From Patiria miniata (taxonomy: Eukaryota > Echinodermata > Asteroidea > Valvatida > Asterinidae), in NCBI RefSeq assembly GCF_015706575.1, contig NW_024037058.1:1481754-1545753 (forward strand): a DNA stretch of 64,000 nt. Direction: 5' to 3'. A program made the translations under genes and the position numbers. Shown piece by piece: positions 43,725-53,165 of the stretch (the stretch's first letter is position 1; every line of letters begins with the position of its first letter). A model generated the notes under the pieces. It made no database searches. It had not been told where the DNA came from and was given only the letters and a program-made list of their open reading frames with translations.

Positions 43725-45150
43725 GTGAGATTTTGTTTTACACTTTTGTTTCTGTTATTTTGTAGCCAATATATAAAAAAAAATTGGGTTGGTCGGTTGG
43801 CACTAACCTTTTTTTTTAATGGCTAATCTTAATGCATGCGTCAGGTGTAGAACATGTACATGAAGGTTTACTTCAATGTTTCAAATGTCACAGAATTGTC
43901 ATGATTGTGGACAGCACTAGCTATGTTGCATGTGCTAAAAAAACCCATTTCAATCATTCAACTTCTGCAGTGTCTAATACGATTCATTTGTGTTCCGCAT
44001 TGGAGCAGCTGAAATGTGGCAGTTTGCTTCACAAGTTGCCACACAATTGCAAATCAGGAAAGGATATGTCCTATAATACTGTTCAAAAGGAGGGACCCGT
44101 GTGCAAGAAATCTTAGAATCTATCATCAAAAATGAGTCATTTTGGATGTTTTTTGGCAAGTATTCTCTTTTCCAAGTGCTAATGGGGACTAGATGTGGGT
44201 TTTGGGAGAGGGCACAATGCTGGACATAGTAAAACTCTTGACGGTGTAAATAAGATTTAAAACTTCATGGCGGTAGCGTTAACTAGTGAGGGCTTGCAGA
44301 AACCAGAGATGAAACTTTTCAGATTTTAATCTGAAATCAGATTTTTAAAACTTTTCCAATGAAATTTCAGATTTTTTAACCATCCCACAAAAATGATTTC
44401 TTAAGGATTTTTCTACAAAATGTTTTTTTTAATTATTATTTCCAAGAAAAGTCAATGAAAATGGCACGTAAAATGTGCACAAGGGTAAAACACCTAGACC
44501 AACACTGATCAGATGCTTTCCGGCTGGAGAAAAGGTTCAATACTGACCTATGACATTGATGTGCTGTGCTGCACTGCGCTGTGCTGCACTGCGCTGTGCT
44601 GCACTGCGCTGTGCTGCACTGCGCTGCGCGACGCTGTGGCTCCTAACCAAGGTCACTTTCAGATGTTTGTTGCCAAGGCCAGTTTCATCTCTGAGAAACA
44701 CCATGCAGAAGAATCTCTTTTGAGACAATGTGTGGTTCTGAAAACCAACCAGTTCTTTTCAGAACCACGCATCTTCTGAAAAGAGATTCTTGACAGTGTG
44801 TTTACTGCAGGGAAATAACAGATGACAGATGCCATGTCCTAATCAACTTGCCCCCGGGGGCCAAAGGCATGCAAAGGGTATTTACTATAACTTCAAAAAG
44901 GTTTCCGCAATTGCTGTTTAAGAACATGAGAATGATGAAGTTCAGATCAAAAGTCAAACATACTATAAATAACTGTATTATAAATTGTTACAGGTACAAT
45001 ACAGAATTGGTCTGTGGTAATTTAAATAAGATGGTAGAAATTTGATGTTTGAATTTGGCGTAAAATACTGAAATCCAAATGTGACGTAGAAAGATCGTGT
45101 TTTTCTGTGATATAGGTGAGATTTGATGACAAGTTGTGTTGTTTGTCTAG
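43725..45150. other. RAD9 intron
   Basis: Intronic. It contains the 15 bp minisatellite at 44561-44626 and no other recognised element. Confidence 0.5.
44561..44626 (+). repeat. 15 bp minisatellite GCTGTGCTGCACTGC
   Basis: About four and a half perfect tandem copies. The unit is a multiple of three, so several frames stay open across it; this is not evidence for coding. Confidence 0.9.
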
Positions 45151-45257
45151 GGCTCTGATTGATGTTGTGAGTGGCTTCCAGACGTCACAGGAGGAGATTA
45201 CATTGAGCGTAACTCCTCAACAGGTCAGCTTCAAGAACTATGTAGAAGATGAACCAG
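45151..45257 (+). CDS. RAD9: RAD9, exon of second clamp lobe
   Basis: The acceptor TTTGTCTAG| completes the lysine codon, and the exon reads ALIDVVSGFQTSQEEITLSV, TPQQVSFKNYVEDEP, ending CCAG|GTACAT. It aligns with RAD9 around human LGEAVLPFSPALAEVTLGI and the ILRSYHEEE strand. The last base begins an aspartate codon finished by the next exon. Confidence 0.93.
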
Positions 45258-45706
45258 GTACATCAGCCACCACCACATTCACATCACAATACCAATCACA
45301 GTCTAACCATTACAAAAAGAGTGAAAAACTGCTTAATAATTGAGGTGCGGAGTGTCATTTTGTCATATGGTGAAAGGCTTGCAGTTTCACAAAACATGCA
45401 TAACTTTCTAATTTTTTCACATATGGCTTTGATTATTACATCACACGAAGAAAACCTTAAGTTAAAAAACAAATGAAACACACCACCTTCGATTTGAATC
45501 ACTCCTTGAGGATAAAGAACCTCATGCTTATGATACAACATGCATTGGACTATAGCGTAATATCTGTGATGCTCATATTTCTGAACATTCTGATTGAAAA
45601 GTTCATGCTCTCTGCGCACAAGTAGCCCCTCAACCACTACTTTTCATAGTAAATTTATGTAGTTTTATTTGCATTCTTTATGAGGTCAATCTTCTATCGT
45701 CAACAG

Positions 45707-45813
45707 ATCCTAACAAGGTTGTGCACTCGGAGATGTTTCTAAGCCCAAGTGAGTTTGATGATTATACAGTGGGCATTGATGCAGAAGTAACATTTTGCCT
45801 AAAGGAACTCAGG
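45707..45813 (+). CDS. RAD9: RAD9, exon of second clamp lobe
   Basis: After CGTCAACAG| it reads (D)PNKVVHSEMFLSPSEFDDY then TVGIDAEVTFCLKELR, ending AGG|GTAAGT. TFCLKELR is a RAD9 signature (human ITFCLKEFR in RAD9A, ITFCLKELK in RAD9B, as I recall). It ends in phase 0 and is followed by a 4.8 kb intron crowded with mobile elements. Confidence 0.95.
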
Positions 45814-46147
45814 GTAAGTTGTATCCTGGAATACCACCCATTTGCTCTGCTGGCATCTCTTGATTGCTTTATATAAAGCACTTATGATATCAAGATTGGA
45901 AATGAAGTCACTGATCCCAGTAAGCTATACTTTCAAGACAGCTCTATCATGTCATGATTGTCAGGCGTATTGGTTACGCCTGACAATCATGACGTAACAC
46001 TTTGATGTATGTGGTCACATGATGCCAATGTTATCAGCCAACTATTCTATTCTGCACCGCGCATATAATATCTCTCTTGAAAGTTGGACTGTCTAAAGGC
46101 TTCAGTAATTAATTATTAATCATTATTATAATTTTTAATCATTTCTG

Positions 46148-46326
46148 GTAATGAAACCAAGGATTCCTCAAAAATGCCCTAGGCACTGTAGATTGCAGCC
46201 CTGAAGGAAACCTGTGGAGAGATGACAATGAGAAGAAATTACAGTTTTAGAGGTGGGAGGAAACCCCAGAAGAATATTCTGGGGAAAACCCACTGAAAAT
46301 CTAAACCACATGTTGGCCCAGGCCAG
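46148..46326 (-). mobile_element. SINE copy, minus strand, head-truncated
   Basis: It is the inverse of the SINE at 50176-50474: GAAACCAAGGATTCC, GCCCTAGGCACTG, GGAGGAAACCCCAGAAGAAT and CCCAGGCC are shared. The tRNA-like head is mostly missing. It lies in the same RAD9 intron 4 kb from its relative. Confidence 0.75.
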
Positions 46327-46890
46327 AGTTGTAACAAGTCAATGATTTTTGTGAGTCAAGTCATTTTAAAGAAGTGACTTGAGTAGAGTCGAGTCATTTT
46401 AAAGGAGTGACTTGAGTCAAGTCATTAGGTCAAAAAGGTTGAGTGGAGTCGAGTCGAGTCAACTATTTAGCTCGAGTCAAGTTGAGTCACAAAAAGTTGA
46501 ACACTCTTTACCAAAATGTATAAAAGCAGGGCATAAATTTAGCTGGCGTTCCAATCCAAGAGCTAAATAAAAAACGCCTAAAGCCAATGATGCAACAACA
46601 AATTGGAAAATGTGTTTAAAATCCGGTTTCTCGATAGTATTTTGTGCGTTCTAGAACCATGAGGTGGGAGTCTGTGACACGTTGTATGTTTGTACATGAC
46701 AAGCGGCTGCTGTACTGTACTGTATTCGCAATGTGATGTGAACATAAATTTTGCACTTTAAGTCATTGCAAATACTTTTTGCAGAGTTTTGCTTTTATTT
46801 TTTGGACTTGAATCTTATTAGCCTTCGCTCGAGTTGAGTCAAGTCGTCTGATTATGGACCCGAGTCGAGTCAAGTCATTTGTTCGGAGCA
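46327..46890. repeat. GAGTC-repeat element, ends unresolved
   Basis: Arrays of GAGTCAAGTC and GAGTCGAGTC occur at both ends around an AT-rich middle, the same architecture as the hAT MITEs at 12363 and 16261. It starts near CAGAGTTGTAACAAGTC directly against the SINE. No matching right terminus or target duplication is clear. Confidence 0.5.
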
Positions 46891-47154
46891 TGATATCTCA
46901 GGTGATATAGTCAGGTGATATCTCAGGTGATATAGTCTGTATAATTCCTCTGAAATGTTCTGTTCCTGGGCACTTACATGTATTCACGCAGACATTATAA
47001 CATTCCTTCCCATGCGGACTATACAAAGAGATTTGTCATAAAGATGCCGTTGATCACTTGTGCAACCCTAACCCTCCTCAATCCTCCAAAATCATCCTGG
47101 CTGTTTTGGAAGATTTCGGAGGATTGAGGATGGTTCCTAGGAAAAAGGGCCTAG

Positions 47155-50053
47155 TAGTCCAGCGGATATGTGAAAAAATTGTGCACTTTTGCATAAAAGC
47201 GTGAAACTTGGCACAGATGTTTATATTCATGCGAGAAAATGTTTTAGATGTGGAGCCATCGCAAATTTACCCTTTTAGGGGCGTGGCATCCATTTAAAAA
47301 AAGGGGGGCGGGACTTGTCGTGCCCGCAGTGAAAATGGTTTTTCCCACTTGTTACAAAGACATAATTACAAAAAAAATAGATTATTAGTGTTTTCCAGAT
47401 TCAGAGCCACCACAAAAGTACCTTTTTGGGGGCGTGGCAGCCATTAAAAGAAAAGGGGGGGGGGTAATTATTATGCCCACTTTGGAAAACATTGTGCCCA
47501 TATTTCATGAACGAATAAAACGTCCCACAGACGTTTATATTCATGAGAAAAAAAATCCAGAACACACCCTTTTAGGGGCGTGGCAACCATATAAGAAAAA
47601 AAAGGGGGGCGGGGTTTTCATTATGCCCACCCTGGAAATATTGTTCCCACACTCATAGAGAAATGGAACTTTCCACAAACATTGACATTCATGAGAAAAA
47701 AAATTCCAGATGTGGAGCCATCCCGAACACACCCTTTTAGGGGCGTGGCAACCATATAAGAAAAAAGGGGGGCGGAGTTTTCATTTTGCCCACCCTGGAA
47801 ATATTGTTCCCACACTCATAGAGAAATGGAACTTTCCATAAACATTGACATTCATGAGAAAAAAAATTCCAGATGTGGAGCCATCGCGAACACACCCTTT
47901 TAGGGGCGTGGCAGCCATATTGAAAAAAGGGGGCGGGGTTCTCATTATGCCCAACATGGGAAAAATGTGCCCACATCTCATAAACGAATGAAGCTATTCC
48001 CACAGACATTAATACTCACGAGAAAAAAATCACACGTGGAGCCATCGTAAACACACCCTTTTAGGGGCGTGGCAGCCATAATAAAATGGGGGGGGGGGAG
48101 GTAGTCATGATGCCCCTATAAAAGAAAGTTGTGCCTACCTTTCATAAATGGATTAAATTCCACTAGGACAATATATTCATAAAAATCTTCTTTTTTTTTC
48201 AATGTGAAGCCATCACAAATCTACCCTTTTAGAGGCGCGGCGTCCATTTTTAAAATGGGGGGGGGGGTACTCAATATGCACAACGTGGAAAATTTTGACC
48301 GCGTTTCATATAATAAAATCCACCCCATATAGCTGTTTAATGTGTTGGAGTAGGGCCGCCTTTATAGTTGGAAGTTACTGTTGGCAAACCCTTTGTTTTC
48401 TTTCACTATGCATTCTTGCCTCATCTATATTAACCCAGTTACTGTTAACCTTTCAACTGCAGCAATATCTGAATTGGGGTATAAACTGGGGTGCCTCAGT
48501 TAGTCCTGGAAAGACTAGTGTTACTTCTTCAAATACATTGTTTCCCCTGCCTTTTTTTCTGACAGACCAAAAGGGGTTGTGTGGTGGGGGTACACAGATT
48601 CATTGAATGTGAAGTCATAGTGGACGTGTCCACCACTTTGTGAGGCGAGTACATCGTGTTGTTACCCAATCTGCTGTCAATGCGGCGTAGGGGGTAGGGG
48701 GATTTTACACCCCCCCCCCTAAAAAAAGGATTTCCATGGCCCTTAAATGTTAAATGTTAGAGTTTAGGGCTACCATTGTGTGCTGTGTATTTGTAATTAT
48801 GAAATCACTCTGGAATTTAGATGTGCATGATAATATAGGTGCAAGTACACACATTGAACCCTGCTCGGTTTACTCCAACTGCAACGCAACAAGGAGTGTT
48901 GAGCAGTATTGATGCAGATGCAGATGAACCCTATAACACAGGTTAGCCTACCGGTACTTACCCATGCTCTTTGGTGTAAGTCATTGTATTACCAAATAAT
49001 ATAGGTTATGGGCCAATCAACATTATAAGAAATCAACAACAAAATATAAAAATTGCAATTGTGGGCACAGTGAGTAGGCCCCTCACACCTCTAAAAGGAT
49101 GAGTTTGCTGTGGCTCTACATATGAATTTATTATCTTGCACCAAGTTTGTGTGAAGTTTAGTCATTTATGAAAGTTCGATGGTGGACAAATGATTAGTAG
49201 CACCCCCCCCCCCCCCCCCCCCACATTTAAAAAAAAATAGATGCCATGCATCTAAAAGGATAAGTTTGTGATGGCTTCAAATTACAAAAAAAAGGGAAAG
49301 ATTTTCATGAATATATTGTCCGTGTGGAGTTTAATCCATTAGTGAAAGGTAGGCATGACTTTCTTTTATAGGGGCATCATGACTAACCCCCTCCCCCCCT
49401 CCCCCCATTTTACTATGGCTGCCACGCCCCTAAAACGGTGTGTTTACGATGGCTTCACGTGTGACTTTTTTTTTCTCGTGAATATTAATGTCTGTGGGAA
49501 TTAGCTTCATTCGTTTATGAGATGTGGGCACATTTTTTTCCATGTTGGGCATAATGAAAACCCCGCCCCACTTTTTTTCTTATATGGTTGCCACGCCCCT
49601 AAAAGGGTGTGTTCGAGATGGCTCCACATCTGGAATTTTTTTTCTCATGAATATTAACGTCTGTGGGATGTTTTATTCGTTCATGAAATATGGGCACAAT
49701 GTTTTCCAAGGTGGGCATAATAATTATCCCCCCCCTTTTCTTTTAATGGCTGCCACGCCCCCAAAAAGGTACTTTTGTGGTGGCTCCGAATCTGGAAAAC
49801 ACTAATAATCTATATAATTATGTCTTTGTGAAGTTTCCTGCTTTTGTAAGTGGGAAAAACCATTTTCACTGCGGGCACGACAAGTCCCGCCCCCCTTTTT
49901 TTAAATGGATGCCACGCCCCTAAAAGGGTAAATTTACGATGACTCCACATCTAAAACATTTTCTCGCATGAATATAAACATCTGTGCCAAGTTTCACGCT
50001 TTTATGCAAAAGCGCACAATTCATCGATATTTTGTCACATATCCGCTGGACTA
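47155..50053. repeat. 2.9 kb palindrome of tandem ~160 bp units
   Basis: TAGTCCAGCGGATATGTG at 47155 is answered by its reverse complement ending at 50053. Each arm is a tandem array of units carrying CCCTTTTAGGGGCGTGGC: seven in the left arm (near 47271, 47421, 47567, 47731, 47898, 48056, 48223) and about six in the right, inverted. The centre (about 48340-49050) is unrelated. TTAGGG-like motifs lie just outside each end (CCCTAACCC near 47065, GGTTAGGGTT near 50060). No transposase is seen. It lies in a RAD9 intron. Confidence 0.85.
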
Positions 50054-50175
50054 TAGGGGGTTAGGGTTCAAAATATAGATGATTTGGTATCAGTTATAGA
50101 GAACTCACATTTTCAATGTTAGGTACAGACAGTTAGTTTAAAGCTGTCCTTAGAGCACACAAAAAAAAACACTTG

Positions 50176-50474
50176 GGAGAGTCAGGTTGGCGTAGCGGTA
50201 CTTTCCTCACCTTCCACTGCAGTGACCCGGGTTCAAATCCCGCCTGGGCCAAAATGTAGATTGGGTTTTCAGCTCCTGCCTGATTCCTTGGGTTTTCCCC
50301 AGAATATTCTTCCGGGTTTTCCATCCACCTCTAAACTTGTAATATCTTCTCATCGACTTCTCTCTACAAGTTTCTTCAGGCTTGCAAGCTTTACAGTGTG
50401 TAGGGCGCTATTTTGGGAATCCTTGGTTTCAGTACCAGAAGTTATGAATACAAATGTAATAAATAAATAAATAT
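50176..50474 (+). mobile_element. tRNA-derived SINE, near full length
   Basis: A box TGGCGTAGCGG (50188-50198) and B box GGTTCAAATCC (50230-50240) mark a Pol III promoter of tRNA type. The body has GGGTTTTCCCCAGAATATTC and GGGCGCTATTTTGGGAATCC, and the tail is (AAAT)n at about 50457-50474. It lies just upstream of a RAD9 exon. Confidence 0.85.
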
Positions 50475-50628
50475 TCCATATTCCATCTCACTGGCACACC
50501 GCTCACATAGTTTTTGACCCCTTTCATTTGATACTGCATTTCAAGACTACATACATTTTCCACTTCTAACTACGTCCACTTTTGATTGCCTACATTGATA
50601 ACTTAATGAACAAGTGTTTATCTTGTAG

Positions 50629-50693
50629 GCTGTGTTGTCTTTTGCTGATGCTGCTGGTTTGCCTATGTCACTGCACTTTGAGTCCACGGGAAA
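50629..50693 (+). CDS. RAD9: RAD9, last exon found in the window
   Basis: After TTATCTTGTAG| the exon reads AVLSFADAAGLPMSLHFEST then GK, ending GGAAA|GTAAGG. It matches RAD9 (human GLLSFAESANLNLSIHFDAPGR) directly after the TFCLKELR exon, and the phase agrees. The remaining part, the final clamp strands (human FVLATLSD) and the phosphorylated C-terminal tail, is not found downstream. Either it lies beyond 64000, across an intron holding the Ngaro element, or I have missed short exons. Confidence 0.93.
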
Positions 50694-50994
50694 GTAAGGG
50701 CAATTCATTATTTCTTTCATTCGTGTTTGTGTGGAGTATTTCTAAGAGTTGTAGTGTTGATTGTTCTTTTGGTATGTTGCTTGTTGTTGCTACTTGGAAA
50801 ATGTACAAACAACCTGCACAAAGTTGCTAATCCTTCATGTAGATAATTCTGAAGAAAGAGCTTTAAATCTCACCCAGCTTCACCCATATACCACCCGTCA
50901 TGAAAATGGACAGATCTTTTTTTCCTTGTAGCCCTAGCAAAACATCAAAAGAGAGGACTATTTTTTTTTTGGTATGAGCACTTTATTATTATTA
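50694..50994. other. RAD9 intron start
   Basis: No exon or element recognised. Confidence 0.35.
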
Positions 50995-51067
50995 GGTGGG
51001 ACTCAAACCCACGACCTCCTGCTTTCTAGTGCAGATGTCTTACCACTCGACCACCGAGCTAACGGGA
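50995..51067 (-). mobile_element. tRNA-like sequence (SINE head or tRNA pseudogene)
   Basis: On the minus strand: A box-like TGGTCGAGTGG, an anticodon-like loop TAGAAA, and a perfect T arm GTGGG-TTTGAGT-CCCAC. The acceptor stem does not pair. It is a close relative of the sequence in the hairpin at 61665-61969, in opposite orientation. Confidence 0.7.
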
Positions 51068-51100
51068 TCGGTTGGCTGGTTCGAATCTGATGTACATAGT

Positions 51101-51500
51101 AACCTATTTGCACCACCGTCTTTGTTTCCATCCGACTCCGGTATCTACAGGTCTTAGATATGGGGGAGATAGTTTGAGCATAGAAACCGAAGCCAGGGGA
51201 AAGCAATATAAGGAAAATCAGGGCCGGGAGGGCAGGGAAAGATAGGACGGACTTACCGATAAGCTGGGCACGGCATTATTGTCTCACCTCTGTTGACGCC
51301 CACTACCCCTCCGACCTCTGCTCCGACTCGACCTTCACGTCCAGATGCCCCTCACCGCCCGTTTGCTATACTCGAGACTGCGTAGACTCCTGCGCTGCTC
51401 TCAACGCCGAGGGAGGTGCAAATAGTAACCTATTTGCACCACCGTCTTTGTTTCCGTCCGACTCCGGTATCTACAGGTCTTAGATATGGGGGAGATAGAT
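51101..51500 (-). repeat. Ngaro 3' terminal repeat complex (B2-A2-B1)
   Basis: B (about 73 bp, AACCTATTTGCACCACCGTC...) occurs twice, 327 bases apart, with A (63 bp, TTGCTATACTCGAGACTGCG...) lying between them and abutting the second. A recurs 10.2 kb away at the other end. Confidence 0.85.
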
Positions 51501-52089
51501 TTTCGCCGAAACATGGACCCTTGTTACCGCTATGAGCCCTGGAAACCTACAACTACCACCCAAACCTTACCCAAACCTAACCCAAACCTGGAAGGGGCAT
51601 AGATGACCCCCCCCCCCCCAAAAAAAACACCCAGAACGAACCAAAATATCCATATATATTTATCATGACTTTATTTGCAAAAGCTACATTTGCGTCGAAC
51701 AGATCAAAGCGCGCAGTCTTATAAACTTACATGATTATACCACGGTACCTGCAGCCAATTTGAGCGGACATCCACAAGAAAAGGTTCCATGTTTCCCCAA
51801 ATTTGTACAACCTACCATGTGAATCTGTGTGCGGCCTCTAGAATCGTGATCGACCAGAAACGTTAGGATGTCCTGCGGAGTTGCTGAGTCCAGTCCCAAG
51901 CCCTCCGTGTGGTATCCAGTACTGTGATGTTCTCGCAAGAACCGATCCAGCGCTGCATCCAATTTCCAGCCTGGCCGTCACGGCAGTCATCTTGGGATGA
52001 GAAAAAAAAAAGAAGGAGCAACACAAAATACTTTGGTGTGCCAGAAACAATGTAGGCGTATGCAAATACCCGCATCCCTCTATGTCTGC

Positions 52090-53165
52090 CATACAACCCC
52101 AATCTCCCCAATATTTCCAACACTCTTCTCCTCAACTTCAACATACTTCAGTCCACACCCAGACTGAAGTCTTGCTTTCCACATCCACCCATGATTGCAT
52201 ATAAAAGGAGCCCAAGCCTGAATAATTTGCTTGTGTCTTCGTCACTTAAACCCACAGATACACCAACTGCCGGATTCTTCAAATGCACAGCTAAACGCTG
52301 TGTCTGGTGTGAACACACTATCAATACCACACAAGTCTGCAGCAGTTCTACAGGGAGACTCTTTCCTATCAAAAGCCACCTGTCCTGTACCTCACAAAAC
52401 ATCATCTACTGCCTCACATGCACCAAATGCAACATGCAATATATCGGCGAAACATGCACCACTCTAAAAACTCGCTTCAGGGGTCACAGGTCTGATGCTT
52501 CACTCAATAAGAAAGATCAAGTCACCACCAAACACTTCAATCTCCCAGACCGCAACATTTCTCACATGCAAATTTTAGCTACATGTATAGAACAAATCAC
52601 TACCAACTCCACCCAACTTCGCAAACCCTAAGAAATACAATGGATGCACCAACTCAACACAGTGGAACCAGCTGGGATGAACATCAAACAACAATACACA
52701 CCCTATCCTACCTAGCTCCCGCTTGACACCTAGGGCTGTGAGCTCCTCCTTTGTCCACTTTCTTTGTGGCTTAATTGTCCATTGTCATCTTCCTTTTCAC
52801 TCTCACTGTCTTATCTCCTACTCTCCGCTTGCTACAGACTCCACTTTCAGTCACTTCTACAATAGTCAACACATACACACACACGCACCCAACCTGGTAA
52901 GTCCCCACACCATTCGTTTACCCTTCCTTCTAATGCCTTTGGAGCAAATTCATAAACCCTTTCGACCTGATTCAATCACCACAGTTATCACCCTTGTTTA
53001 AGTTCTGTTATTGTCGTTTAAGTTCGTTTTGTTTAAGTTTTGCTATTGTTGTTTTTTTACTTGTATAGATTCCTGAAGAAGAGCAGTTTTACTGTCTCGA
53101 AACGTCAATTAAATCCACTCCAGCCAGCAATGCATTGGTTCTGTGTCACCCTCTCTTTTTGGCCT
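52090..53165 (+). mobile_element. Penelope-like element, 3' fragment with GIY-YIG domain
   Basis: A plus-strand frame to 52631 reads PPMIAYKRSPSLNNLLVSS, then a CVWCEH cysteine motif and IIYCLTCTKCNMQYIGETCT, followed by TRFRGHRSDA. That order is the linker and GIY-YIG endonuclease end of Penelope-like elements; the reverse transcriptase is missing through 5' truncation. The untranslated end carries CCTGAAGAAGAGCAG and TCGAAACGTC (near 53070-53106), common at Penelope-type 3' ends. It lies in opposite orientation inside the Ngaro element. Confidence 0.85.

Noticed and set aside
50940-50990. Candidate next RAD9 exon after TTGTAG (PSKTSKERTIFF)
   Set aside because: It loosely recalls the human KKFRSLFF segment, but skips the conserved FVLATL exon, runs into a T run and has no good donor.
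50995-51067. Functional tRNA gene
   Set aside because: The T arm is perfect but the acceptor stem does not pair and there is no Pol III terminator directly after it.
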